NCBI RefSeq assembly: GCF_964340395.1
Contig: NC_135549.1
Span: 20,667,342-20,731,341, forward strand
DNA from: Glandiceps talaboti
Taxonomy: Eukaryota; Hemichordata; Enteropneusta; Spengelidae
Reading direction: 5' to 3'
DNA length: 64,000 nt
In this document: piece by piece, positions 34,692 through 46,470 of the stretch
Layout of the letters: every line of letters begins with the position of its first letter
Numbering within the stretch: position 1 is the stretch's first letter
The notes under the pieces: generated by a model
Databases searched by the model: none
Told to the model about the DNA's origin: nothing
The model's input: only the letters and a program-made list of their open reading frames with translations
Program-made: the position numbers and the translations under genes

Positions 34692-35723
34692 ATGACAGCT
34701 AAACCGATTGAAAGCTTTGAAAATGTTGGATCGGATCTACTAGAACAAGAAGAAAACGAGTTACTCTTTCGTGTCATAGGTAATACATGTAAGGTAAGTG
34801 AGAGGGGGGCGTACACATTGTTTACAGGTAGGGTTTAGTTCTCAGTTAACGAACACACATTCTCGCAAACCAGCGCTGTTATTTCGTCCGCGCGACACTT
34901 TTGGCAGTGCGGCTTGGGGACGGTGTCGTAAAAGAGGCTGTAATATTGAGTGTGAACTTTGACGTAATTCTGTCGGTGTCAACATGTACACTGAACGTGA
35001 CTTACCTTTGGCAAAACTGACCAACCTTTGAGCGGGTATATATATTATGTTTTATTTTACATCACATCAAAATTTCGATACATATCTCGAATATAATCTT
35101 TGTTTTGGCAGGGTATATCAAAAGAAAATACAAATTAACATCATTATTTTGATCTCTAGAAAAACAGTATCGCCTTCTTTACAGACGACAAAGATACATA
35201 ACGCTAACTAACTAACTAATTAATTGTAACGGTATAATTTGTGATTTTGATCGCATAAAATTAATGTCTTTAATTAAATAAATACTTACAAGTTGACGTT
35301 ACTTCCCTGTTTAATTTGTCGCCATTTGATAGAGTTATCACTCCTTTCGACAGGCGTTAGCGACTGCTGTTGTTCAGGTGTATCATGCTAGACCCGAGTC
35401 AGCTACGACTTGGACCAAGATGCATTGTGGTGTGTGTTGTTTCATCAAGGATTTCTCTAAGAAGTCGTTTTACATCAGAGTCTATGACATTTGGGTAAGA
35501 AAGGGGCCTGCTATCGTTCATATTTTTCTTTTCTTTTTCTCTTAAAATTGGGTTACATGGTCAGAATATAAATTTATCTAGTAAATTGACACCCTCCAGT
35601 GTCTCGGCGAACTATATCTATGACGCTCCCCGGACCCGGTAATGTCTGTATACAGGTTGGGGGGGGGGGTATTTTTTGGGTATTGTGTACATAGAAACAC
35701 CCACGCACGCACAAGCACACAAA

Positions 35724-35770
<47 letters not shown>

Positions 35771-36104
35771 GTTATATATAACAGACGTATTGAACATCCC
35801 CCAAAACAAACAGCAACAAAGCGATGTTATCAACCCTACCAACCATTGAATATCAAGGATATAATTTTTCTGTTTGGCATTTTACCCACCGATGATTAAA
35901 CCAAATCCATACAGCTATAATTGACAGTACTAGTACATACACTCTTATGGAAAAGTTTGTATTCCCTGTCACTTTTTTTCCAGAACGAAAAGACATTAAT
36001 ATGGGAACAAGAACTTTACAAGGAATTTGTATACAAGACTCCCAAACCCTACTTTCATACTTTTGAAATAGACGTAAGTTCAATTGTAACGATGATGAGA
36101 TGTA

Positions 36105-36157
<53 letters not shown>

Positions 36158-36757
36158 ATTATAATTATCTTGATACTAATTATAACAACAACAACAACAA
36201 CAACAACAACAACTAAGATAACAACAATTAAAAACAATATTATGATCTTGATTTTGGTTAACGAGAGTCGAGTATTCACAATGGGGTTTGTACATGGAGT
36301 GACCATCCTTATACGTTATATAGAGGCGGGGGGTGGGGGTGTACTGATAGTGATGGACTATACACACACATAATTTTAACACTTTGTCAATTTCACGAGA
36401 CTAATAATTGAATATTTATTTCCTAAAAACGGCGATGTTGATATTTCATGGATATTGTATAGTGTTTGTAGGTTTTAGTGCACATCTTTGTTGTTGATTT
36501 TTCTTCTTGTAAAAAAACAACAATTACACTGACTTGAGTCCCCTGTGACATAACGGGGTACCCCTTGACAAGATAAAGTGAATACCGACCTGTCTATTTT
36601 CTAAGTTCGAAATAACTTACGAAAACTTTATATCACGCGTTTTGAAAGGATTGCCAAGCAGCCCTAAATTTCCCTGATCCCATAGAGGCAGACATTTTCA
36701 GAGATGCTATACAAGGAAAACTGAAAGAACGACGGGAAAGACTGCGCAAGAGAGAAG
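34692..36757 (+). CDS. WASL: WASP-B exons 1-4: WH1 domain
   Basis: Exons 34692-34793, 35354-35494, 35984-36073 and 36649-36757, residues 1-147. TWTKMHCGVCCFIKD keeps the groove Trp; SFYIRVYDIW, WEQELYKEF, YFHTF and [10 protein letters not shown] follow. Exon 3 is one codon longer than in A and C and exon 4 three codons longer. The exon 4 acceptor (GCGTTTTGAAAG) has a weak pyrimidine tract. Confidence 0.94.
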
Positions 36758-37417
36758 GTAGGTTGTTTCCATGTAAGACGTGACTAACTGTTTACTCATT
36801 ACTCGGCTTCATACGATTATCTACCATCCCTGTTAATTCAGTACATACACCGAAAACGGTTCCATTGAAAATTTATTACATATACCTAGATGATCAGATC
36901 TGCCAACGTGAATTAGGCAGAATCACTGGGTGATGTGTTTCGATTTCAAGCCTCGTCCGTCCGTCCGTCCGTCCGTCTGTCTGTCCGTCTGTCTGTCTGT
37001 CTGTCTGTCTGTTTGTGAGCAAGATATTTTACAAAAGTTAGGATGGATTCATAGTAAACTCTGTGGTATGATTGACACGAACAAATTCTATATGTCTGGT
37101 ATAATGACAATCCAAATAAAAGAAAGTGAAAAAAAATAAACATGTTTGTCAAAACGAATCAGTTTTTTAAGTGGATTATTAACTACTTAGGATTCACCCA
37201 CATAGATGGAAATATATTTTGTTACGTTGTTATAACGGCAATATACATGGAATTCGACTTTTATCTTTGTCTTGTGTTTGATTTGTTTCAGCGAGTCTCA
37301 ACCAATCTCATCAGCACACACGCTCGTATCGAAATATTGAGACACCATTAGTTCCACGTAAGTAAATCTCTGTACATACATACATACATACATACATACA
37401 TACATACATACATACAT

Positions 37418-37450
<33 letters not shown>

Positions 37451-38605
37451 TACATACACACACACACACACACACATACATACATACATACATACATACA
37501 TGCATGCATGCATGCATGCATGCATGCATACATACATGCATGCATGCATGCATGCATACATACATACATACATACATACATACATACATACATACATACA
37601 TACATACATACATACATACATACACATATTATTTGTGTAGACTCTCTCAAAGCCTGGATAGTTTCTCTAAATTGTCTGTTAATATATCAGGTTTAGTCAT
37701 AATAAGAATTTTAGCCATACTTATCCACATAAGCCATAATATATATGAGAGACACCTTTATCTGAGGTTCATTTTTATATTTGATATTATATCAGACGTA
37801 CCAACGCCTGCGCAAGTTTAACAACACACCATTTCATTCCAGGAAATATATTACAAACTTCAATAAAACGAGACACGAAAAGAAAAAGCGTAAAAGGAAA
37901 ATCTAAAAAACTTTCTAAAAGAGACATCGGGGGACCAATAGACTATAGGTTTGTTTTATATTTTGAATTTTTTTCCATTCAATGCTGAAAGTAGCAATGA
38001 AAGCGTTACACTGTCTTTTGTCATTATGCAAACGATGAACGTTCAAGATCATGAAGATGAACGTTAACGTGTTATTGGTGAAGTAAATGACAATAGCATA
38101 TATTTACATATATTGAATATTTTATAGCTTGGGATATGTTTCAATAATTGTGTGTCAATTCATTTTACAATTAGTATTGTAAAAGCAAAGTGGAAGATAC
38201 TAGTACTGCATTGTTAGTTTTATATTTATATGAGACTGATGTACGAGTTACTGAGTCGTTCTGTCTTTTTATTACCACAAGACATGTTGGTCATATTGGA
38301 TGGGATGCAGAGAAAGGGTTCGATGTAAGTATAACCGCAGCATTAAATAGGACCACGGTCATATAAATATATCAGTTTCATTAAAAAACACAGCACTTTA
38401 TATTTTAAATTGTGTTATAAGAAAGTGGCATATCATCATCATCATAACCACCACCACCACCACCACCACCACCACCACCACCACCATCACCATTACCAGC
38501 ATCACGAACATCATCATCATCATCATCATCATCATTATCACCACCACCACCGCCACCACCACCACCAACACCATCACCACCGCCACCACCACCGTCGTCG
38601 CCGCC

Positions 38606-38666
<61 letters not shown>

Positions 38667-41600
38667 CCACCATCATCACCACCACCACCACCACCACCAC
38701 AACCACCACCACCATCATCATCATCAACATCACCACCACCGCCACCCCCCCCCCAACCACACCACCCCGCCACTATACCACTACCTGAATTCACATCATT
38801 AAACTAATATTTATGTTGTAAAAATGATTCAAGAACGTTATTTCTGCTTAATTGTAATAAACCAAGTGTTGTGTAGTTCTCACCATCCATGGTTTGTTTT
38901 ATAGTTGTCCCGATAATTCATCATGTCCAGGGTCAAACATTTGTTTACATTTGAGGGAAAAAATTGACAACAATATCAATGTCATTCATTTCACAGACAG
39001 AGAGTCTTGATCCAGACATGGCTGCTCTACTTGATAAAGCCGGTGTATCTAAGTCCGAAATGAAAGACAGACGTCTATCTAGGTTTATCTATGACTTTAT
39101 CCAAAGTAACGGTGGTATGGAGGCAATCAGACGTGACAATGTTAACCCAAGGACTAAAGAAGGTATCCGGCGAAGGCATACGATCTAAATAGTGTTTAGA
39201 TATGGTGTGTTTTTTGATAGTGATGGATATAGAAAAAAACCCATATCTAGTATACCCCCATGAGTATCTGTTTATTTGCTGGTTTATTTAATTATTTTAT
39301 TTGTCCCTATACTTGTCGTTCGTTTGCTTGTTCATTTGTCATTTATTTGATAGTTTATTTAATTATTTATTTATTTATTTATTTGTTTGTTTGTTTGTTT
39401 GTTTGTTTGTTTTGTTTTGTTTGTCACACGGTTCCTGGGTCCCCTGTGTTTAAACCCCTTCTCAGAAACAGTTTACTTTGTACTAGGGTTATGGTAGATC
39501 AACTTGGCCTTCTTGTACGCCCTCTACGTCTTGTAGAGTTACGTAGTTTTAATAGTTTGTAGAGTTTGCTTTGTGGACTGATCGACCAATTCAACATGGT
39601 CTTCTTTTACGCCCTCAGCGTGTTGCCATTAAACGTAGTTTACTTTCTTGAGTTATGACAGATCAAACCGGCCTTCTTATACGCCCCCAGCGTACATATC
39701 AAGTCGAAGATCACAAAATGCATCAGAGGGAGGCTCTCAGCGTGATGATGAGCAATCACTGACAGTTGTTTTTTACCCATCATGCTCTGCACGCACCCTT
39801 TCCAGCCTCCTCTGAAATGCATCATATACATAACCAATCTCCATTTTCACAAAGATCGGCCATTGTTGCATCTGAAATAATAGATATGTTGTCTTGGTTA
39901 TCCAGACTCTCACCGCTGGAGGCTCCTCTATTAGATCACCCATCTCGCAGATAGATCAACCTACCCTAGTTTAGGCCGTCGACCTTAACCTAATGTTTTG
40001 TCTCTTTGACTTTCATGTATGTCTGCCTTCTTTCTCAAGTGATACCTGTACATATTTCACCAGTTTTCTACCAGACAGTGTTATTGTTTCCACTGCCTGT
40101 TCGCAAAATTGCTGATTGCAAAATGTATGGAAACATTGGTGCTTTTCTTGAACTTTTTGATGATATAAATTAGTTAAACTTGCGAACCCTAAATCGAGAT
40201 GGGGAACGTAAACGGTTTTCCTGGGACAGTGGGACGTCAAAAATACATGCATAGATGAGGAAAAAATCTCTCAAGTGTGGGGTCGATCGTCTTATAATTT
40301 TTACTGACTCATGTTTCAAAAAAATCGTACACGACACATTAAGGCCGCCTTTTTTAGTTACAAATTCTTCTACGTGTACGTGTGTTGGTACTTTGTGTCA
40401 ACATTGGCTTGTATTCTTGGCACTGACACAAAGTCATAAAATCCTAACATTTACTTGAAACCGAGGGAAAATAAAAAGGATATCAAGTTTAGCTATATGT
40501 CCTTGAATAGTATAATTGATTGTCATTTTTCCATTGAGAGAGGATACGCTTCCCTGTCATTTCGAGTTCCCATTTGGTGTGTTTTTTTGTATTTCCGTCA
40601 GAAACAAGATTAATATTTTGATACAGTTCTGTTTCTGTTTCTGAAACGTTTTACTGCCCCTTTCAAGATACCGTTCAGCGGCACTGTTTGATCATCGACA
40701 ATACAGAAACTAATAATAAGCTACACATGCTACACTTTAAGATAGCTAGATTGAATGGATACAGTTTCTTGCAACATTTTGTCTACATGCAATGAACTAG
40801 CTAAGTGCTCCCATACGGACGTCAAAAGATTGGCGCCCGCGTGTCTGCGTCTAGCTAGTTGTATTTCATAATAGACAGATGTAGCAAGAACTTAGATCTT
40901 TCTATCTTAGACAAGTATGTATGTAGTTTCTTATTGGTTTCTGTATCAAACAGAACCGAGGTTTGGTAATTTGAAGAAACCGGGACTGTACCAATTTTGC
41001 TTTGATAAACTTTATAATGTTGTGGGTAGCGCATATTGAGTTATGTTGGAAAGATGTTATTTTCTATTTTTGCGATTTTTTAATTTTTTTTTTTTTTTTT
41101 TTTTTTTTTTGGGGGGGGGGGGGTCAAAATAATATTTTTGATTGCGATCTGAATCCTCTCATCAGTTTGCTTTGTGTGTATTTTATTTGTGTATTACAAG
41201 GACCGAGTTTATTCAAATTTGCTCACGGAAAGATATCTATAATTTTCTGTTTCTGTGTGAATTTTCTTGATATTTTGATCAAAGATTTTAAAAAAAAAAT
41301 CATTTTATTTTGATTCCCAAAGAATCCCGATGCTTTCATTAGCATTCTTAGATAGACTGCATGTTGAATCTCAGGCCAATGTAAAAAAATTTCCAAGCAG
41401 TCATTGGTCAGAGGTTGAATTTATACAGCACAGGATAATGTTTTATGGTCTTCGTCGTGATTGTATTGATTTGAACTCTTTATCACAGAAGGCGTTTTCC
41501 GACAGGGCAGTTCGTTTGTTTGTGGGTTGAAGTTATATGATATTTTGACCTTGACCCCTGTTTTCAAGGTCAAATAACCAAAAGTGTTCAAAGTGTATAT

Positions 41601-42180
41601 GTACACATCTGACATGCATGGGCCAATTTCAAGCAGACCTTGCACAATAGGTTACATTTTTCAAAAAAAAAATACAATAGGCTCCATTTTTCAAAAAAAA
41701 ATTTTTAATTAAATCCCGACCGACGCGACGTGCCCTATTTTCTGAGGGCATGTTATCTAACACACACAATTATTATTTTCTCGCCTTAAAATATAAACTG
41801 CACTTTTACATGACAAACGTTTTATTTAATTTTCCAGGTGAAACAGTGCCAGTGGTTTCAAACGTAGAACCACCATCCCGTGATCATGAAAATATACATC
41901 AATCTCCCCTACCATCACAGCATGTCAACAGCTCCTCTTCTAATGTACAGAGGAGACACAAAAAACAGGTATACGTGCGGCCTCCATTGCCACCGAAACC
42001 ACTCACACCTCCTCCCCGCCCTCCTCCACTGTCCTTAGTTGGAGCAGTCAAGTCTCCTTCTCCATCAACGACCGGATTTCCACCACCACCACCACCACCA
42101 CCACCACCGCCGCCACCACCGCCGCCGACACCACCATCACCAAAAGATCAAATTTTTGACATACCACTACCACCACCACC

Positions 42181-42212
<32 letters not shown>

Positions 42213-44750
42213 CAACAGCACCGTCATCACCATTACCACAGGATCAAATTTCTGACATACCACTACCACCACCACCACCACCACCACCACCACCACCACA
42301 AATTGTCAACTTTCCTCCACCACCACCACCACCACCACCACCACCACCACCACCACCACCAACACCACCACTACCACCGGCACCATCGGTACCACCACCA
42401 CCGCCATCAATGCCAGATGTTCCTCCTCCCCCGCCACTAGTCCCACCAGTGACAGTTGAAGATGGACACTCTTCTCGTGCTGGGTTACTGGCACAGATTC
42501 AACAAGGTAGAACCCTAAAGTCTATAGCGGATGATGAACAAGAAAATGCAGCACCAGCAGACGACCGGGATGTACTACTTAAGTCTATTCGACGAGGAAT
42601 TCAACTGAAAACAGTGAAGGTATATGATTAAAGAATACAGTCATTGATTACAAAGCTAAAGACAACAACATAAGGCATCATCAATTAAATTCTATGTTTG
42701 CCGTCAGCGTGTGGATAAGTTTCTTGGTAGATTTAGAAAAGAAAAGAAACCATGTCGTTTTGCTCAAAGAGCCACATTTTGTTCTTTGTTTTATTGTACA
42801 TGGGAAGACCGTACAAATATCTTCAGAATGATTACACACATTTCTAAATAGTTGTTTAAGACTGCATAGTCAATCAAACTTTGGATTCTGACATTTATAT
42901 CACCAGAGTAGATTTAGGTACAAACAGAAAGTGAATCAACTGGAAAGTGAATTTTATATGACATGTTAGCAGATTGGTGGGTTTTTTTTCTGTGTTTGAT
43001 TTTTTCCCCTGTCTGCCTGCTAGGATTTTGGCAAAATATTTAATTGATAGGGCCTAATACTGATGATGAAACATTACAATAATTATTGTTTATTATGTTA
43101 ATATAAAACAAAATTCGATCTTTTCGAGGTGTAATACAAGCACTGAACTTGAAGTAAATGTAGTAATTTAATTTTAAAGCGGAATGTCCACATCACAACA
43201 TCGTCATGTACATGTAAATGACACGTGCAATTTGAAATCCCTCCCTACCCAGGAAATAACCTATATGGGTTGATAATCGCATTTATGGTGACTTAATTGT
43301 ACAACGAATTTTGTTTATACAACTAATCCACTATTTTTTCACTATTTATTCTGACGTGTAGGAAATTTCCAAGAATATCTCACAATTTTCAATCCCGGCA
43401 TCAAAAATAACGATTCTTTTTATCAACATCTCTTTGAAGATTCAGTATGAAAAAAAAATGTCATGGGTCATTTTTCGACAAGAAATATATTTTGTCATTT
43501 TCTTTCAATATATGATATAGTGATTTTCTCTTTTTATGGAATCAATTGTAGGTAAAACCTACTGTACCTCAGGTGACTTTTGCCGAACCAGACGGTCTAG
43601 CGGGTGCTCTCGCCCGAGCTCTCGCCATTCGGAAGGTTTCCATTCAATCAACAGGTGTGTAAACTCTATTTTTTTAAAAGTACAATAGAGCCATTTAACT
43701 TCAAACAGAACGCAGTCTGGTTTGATTGAAACAAAGACAAGGAAATTGTATGGATTATTGATGTCATAATTGTATTTTATGTTAGACGATATCATGTAAC
43801 AATGTCGGTAAGATTTTTGGCCAGATGATAAACTGTGACAATGTTAGTAAGATTTTTGTTACATTATAAGCTAAATGATAAAATTTAGCAACGATAGGGA
43901 GATTTTTTCCACGTCAGACTATGCATTACGTTTCAGGTTAGCTGGCTTCTGTTGTATATTTCTGAACTTCACTTGTAAGACTAGAGATATTCGTCAGCTT
44001 TGTGTGTATGAATGGATTACATGGTCCTAATGCAAACCCTGAGTACCACGGATCCACAGTTTAGGACAGATTGTAAAGTGAATATTAAAGGTACTCTCAA
44101 CAACAAAAAAGAACAAATATTGGTCAGAAAGTACTACCTTTGCACTCAGACCACTATCTATAGTGGTCTGAGCTTTGCACCAGTTGTCTAGAACTACTGC
44201 TGATCAGAACGTCGTTTTATCTTTGGTGGACTATTAAAGTTGGCTTTGAAGGTACCCAGAAGTCTCCTCTTCATCTGTCTAACTTCGGACCTCTAAAAAG
44301 GTCTGAGCTCTCACAAACATTCATACATCAATACAAAAACAATAGCGGTGCCTCAGATGTAGATGTATACGATGCTTTTATCATCAGTTTGTCACCGCCA
44401 AAGCCAGTTCTAATTGTTCCGATCAACAACATTTCTAGACAACGAGTGAAGGGTTGTAAATTAACCCCCTCCCCTTCCCCCCGTTATGTTCACATACAAC
44501 GAAATATCCAAGATAAACCATTGAATTCGGAACTGATGATTATCAAGTGCAGAGTACGTATACGTTTGTGAAATTAATACCTTGGGTTTTTTTTAAATGA
44601 TAAGCTCATGATCAGGAATTGTTAGGATTATATTTTCAATTCACCGTCTGTGATCGTTCACATATCTCAGATGTAAACAGAATGTGTTTTCTTGCAGGTG
44701 ATGAAGATGACGAATACGGTGACTTTTCTGATGATGGTGAATGGGACTGA
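34692..44750 (+). CDS. WASL: WASP-B: divergent WASP family paralogue
   Basis: Eleven exons: 34692-34793, 35354-35494, 35984-36073, 36649-36757, 37292-37357, 37843-37948, 38282-38324, 38997-39162, 41838-42613, 43552-43654 and 44698-44750, giving 584 residues with no stop or frameshift. Intron phases equal those of WASP-A and WASP-C. Modules are complete, but it is the most diverged copy: CRIB reads GGPIDYRHVGHIG (Tyr for the usual Phe, Ile for Val), the linker is Ser/Arg-rich instead of Ala/Pro-rich, the proline region lacks GRG repeats, and the tail GDEDDEYGDFSDDGEWD has far fewer acidic residues. The GBD Tyr is kept (Y251). The exon 9 donor is placed at ACA|GTGAAG by analogy with the paralogues; AAG|GTATAT six bases on would also stay in frame. 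It probably still activates Arp2/3, perhaps more weakly or with other partners (inference). Confidence 0.94.
34858..34941 (+). repeat. Dispersed repeat F, copy 2
   Basis: CATTCTCGCAAACCAG followed by a TTATTTCGTCCGCG block and CGTAAAAGAGGCTG, matching 677-780 and 55350-55459. It sits 65 bp downstream of WASP-B exon 1. Confidence 0.75.
35725..35768. repeat. AC microsatellite
   Basis: About 20 AC units in WASP-B intron 2, preceded by imperfect CACGCACGCACAAGCACAC. Confidence 0.95.
36107..36213. repeat. AAC microsatellites
   Basis: Two CAA/ACA runs (36107-36153 and 36184-36213) in WASP-B intron 3, immediately after exon 3. Confidence 0.93.
36956..37014. repeat. GTCC/GTCT tetranucleotide repeat
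   Basis: CCGT units pass into CTGT units in WASP-B intron 4, followed by TTTGTGAGCAAGATATTTTAC. A comparable tract starts the repeat at 5757. Confidence 0.92.
37292..37948 (+). CDS. WASL: WASP-B exons 5-6: rewritten linker and basic region
   Basis: Exon 37292-37357 (phase 1 to 1) encodes a Ser/His/Arg-rich linker (SLNQSHQHTRSYRN) with no resemblance to the Ala/Pro or Pro-Thr linkers of A and C. Exon 37843-37948 (phase 1 to 2) encodes KRDTKRKSVKGKSKKLSKRD, a good basic region, then DIGGPIDY. The exon 6 donor is GTTTGT, weaker than the others. The 485-bp intron between them is half CATA/CATG repeat. Confidence 0.82.
37372..37625. repeat. CATA/CATG/CA compound microsatellite
   Basis: About 250 bp of CATA with blocks of CA and CATG. 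The long Met/Tyr/Val/Cys reading frames on the minus strand are artefacts. Confidence 0.97.
38282..39162 (+). CDS. WASL: WASP-B exons 7-8: CRIB end and GTPase-binding domain
   Basis: Exon 38282-38324 encodes RHVGHIGWDAEKGFD. Exon 38997-39162 encodes SLDPDMAALLDKAGVS, EMKDRRLSRFIYDFIQSNGG and a shorter charged end (one codon less than A and C). Y251 is at 39090-39092. The intron between holds a 320-bp CAC/CAT microsatellite. Confidence 0.94.
38431..38750. repeat. CAC/CAT microsatellite
   Basis: About 320 bp of CAC and CAT triplets in WASP-B intron 7. The poly-His, poly-Asp/Gly and poly-Val/Met frames of up to 130 codons are repeat artefacts. Confidence 0.97.
39163..41837. other. WASP-B intron 8
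   Basis: 2.7 kb. Holds a TTTA/TTTG tract (39355-39420), three imperfect copies of a unit with TAGTTTACTTT, ATCAAC.TGGCCTTCTT and TACGCCCTC (about 39468, 39560 and 39633), MITE G copy 1 (40664-40973) and a T/G homopolymer tract (41083-41122). The open frame at 41330-41530 encodes an unfamiliar 66-residue sequence with no splice support. Confidence 0.6.
40664..40973. mobile_element. TIR MITE family G, copy 1
   Basis: The ends CAAGATACCGTTCAGCGGCA and ATCAAACAGAACCGAGGTTT...TTG are inverted repeats. Interior blocks ACAGTTTCTTGCAACATT, TTGTCTACATG and GCGTGTCTGCGTC are shared with 45687-45994. About 310 bp, non-coding. Confidence 0.82.
41838..42613 (+). CDS. WASL: WASP-B exon 9: expanded proline/threonine region and WH2 pair
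   Basis: 259 codons, the largest exon of the three genes. An acidic/Ser-rich lead is followed by RPPLPPKPLTPPPRPPPL, which has class-type SH3 ligand cores. Next come Pro runs built from CCA/ACC triplets with a poly-Thr insert. A 96-bp (32-codon) unit starting DQIFDIPL / DQISDIPL is duplicated in tandem (42146 and 42242). WH2-1 is LLAQIQQGRTLKSI (Ile for the usual Val); WH2-2 is LLKSIRRGIQLKTV. Confidence 0.94.
43552..44750 (+). CDS. WASL: WASP-B exons 10-11: central helix and reduced acidic tail
   Basis: Exon 43552-43654 encodes [20 protein letters not shown], the C helix. Exon 44698-44750 encodes GDEDDEYGDFSDDGEWD and TGA. The terminal Trp is kept, but only 10 acidic residues remain and Gly, Ser, Tyr interrupt them; WASP-A has 16. 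The intron holds repeat M (43785-43920), the 27-bp palindrome with target duplication (44138-44180) and a mini-hairpin near 44285-44306. Confidence 0.93.
43785..43920 (+). repeat. Repeat M array in WASP-B intron 10
   Basis: Three diverged units containing CAATGTCGGTAAGATTTTTG and CCAGATGATAAACTGTGA. The same unit recurs in WASP-C intron 7 (56930-57015 and 57505-57575: GTGTTGGTAAGATTTTTGTTG, CCAGACGATAAACAGT). It may predate the duplication of the two genes or be a dispersed repeat. Confidence 0.6.
44138..44180. mobile_element. 27-bp palindrome inside an 8-bp direct repeat
   Basis: CTTTGCAC lies at 44138-44145 and 44173-44180. Between them is a 27-base segment whose arms TCAGACCACTAT and ATAGTGGTCTGA are perfect complements. 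It has the form of a minimal insertion with a target-site duplication. Confidence 0.8.
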
Positions 44751-45686
44751 AAACTTAACATGTTGCAAGCACTAGTCTGCACAATATTACACTAAAATCA
44801 GCCTTCACTTGTTTAGCCCTAAGACGAGTTCCACGCTATCGAGTTATAGATTAGTGAGATTAATGCGCTCAAGAAAAATATGATTAAAATTTTTTAAAAT
44901 ATTTTTTTATTTTTTTTATTTTTTATTTATTAAATTTTTGGGGGTGCCCACATTTCAAATGTTGATAAACAGGTATATACCAGTACCGATATACGTCTTA
45001 CACGGCTTATTACTGTGGGATTTTCGCGTTAGTTTGCAGATGCTATTAAAAGGATTATCAAGATCAGTGAGACTGATCATATGTTGGGATAAATACACAA
45101 TACTAATATAGACCATTTATTAAATTACATTTGCAAGCTAAGACGCAATCTCCTGTAATGAGACAAAGACAACTAGAACAAAACATTGAGTTTGTAAATT
45201 TTTTTAATGTACTTATCAACCACATTCAGATTACAGAAACTGAAATTAATAAACGTGGAATGACTGTAGCAAATTCCACCTACGATTTGCCAAGTTTTAA
45301 GGTGACGGAATCTAAAAGAAAGATTGAAAAGGGAGGAAATTTGATATCCAGGAGAATCCATTGTCAGATCTGAATATTTTTTCTGTGACATGTTTTGTTT
45401 TATAGTATCAATAACACATTGTCATCATTGTACGTGTCGAAAGAACTCATCCTTAACAATCAGTGATATTTGTAGCATGCATAACAGCCAGTCAAACCGA
45501 ATTATTTATTTGATGAAGTGTTTTCTGGGTGCATCCAAAAGTTGCAGCTCACTAGCTCGAGTTCGTCTATCTGACGACTGCACAATGTGTAAACCACTTA
45601 CCATGGCTATGGGTAATTTGTGGGGTTTATCAAGGCAAAAGTCAACATAAATATGACACAAGATGGCTTTTATGTACAGCGGATTC

Positions 45687-45994
45687 CAAAATACCGTTCA
45701 ACGGCTCTGTTTGATGCAATCGGGCAGAAACAAATAAAAAATTACGCTGTATTTCAAGTTAACATGATTGAATGAATACAGTTTCTTGCAACATTCTGTC
45801 TAAATTAAATCAACTGATGTACCAATACCTACGCAGATACATCAAATACAGACTTCAAAACATTGACGCCAGCGTGTCTACATCATGTTTCAGTATGGTT
45901 TATTTCATGCAGACTAAATTGTCATTTTGCTATCGAAGTGTTGATGATGTCTGAGTGGTTGCAGTATCAAACAGAACCACTGAAAGGCATTTTG
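45687..45994. mobile_element. TIR MITE family G, copy 2
   Basis: The ends CAAAATACCGTTCAACGGCT and GTTCTGTTTGATAC (reverse strand, from CAAAATGCCTTTCAGTGG) are inverted repeats of about 30 bp. The interior matches 40664-40973. At 308 bp it is almost the same size as copy 1. Confidence 0.88.
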
Positions 45995-46374
45995 AAATCG
46001 GCTGTAAGTATCTAAACATTGATGTAAAATGGTGTCTTAAGTTGGTCTATGGCCCTTTAATTTATTAACTCGTGATATTGTGAATATCTTATGTGTGTGC
46101 ATTATATTGTTGGCGTTTAAAGAGCCTCGTAAAGTTTGCACCAGTCCTTCCTTATTGAAACTGGAATACTTGAATTGTTATGACTACATACATACATACC
46201 ACAAATATCAGACTGCATATAACATTATTTGCTAGGGTGAACACTAAACGAGTATCTAAACATGTTCATTTAAATATTTCAGATATATCTCCGTCTAGTT
46301 ATCTCCCCCCGATTGTTACACAGTCTCAATAAAAAGGATTTGAAAATAGAGAACATACCTCGTGGGTTGCAATC

Positions 46375-46393
46375 CCTCTCTCTCTCTCTCTCT

Positions 46394-46468
<75 letters not shown>
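46375..46468. repeat. CT microsatellite
   Basis: TC dinucleotides with an internal C run. The Ser/Leu frames are artefacts. Confidence 0.97.

Positions 46469-46470
<2 letters not shown>

Noticed and set aside
38398-38802. Long poly-His, poly-Asp/Gly and poly-Val/Met ORFs
   Set aside because: All are translations of a CAC/CAT microsatellite within WASP-B intron 7; no non-repetitive sequence and no splice logic.
34692-44750. WASP-B as a pseudogene
   Set aside because: Despite divergence there are no stops or frameshifts, all eleven exons and phases are kept, and WH2, C helix and terminal Trp remain.
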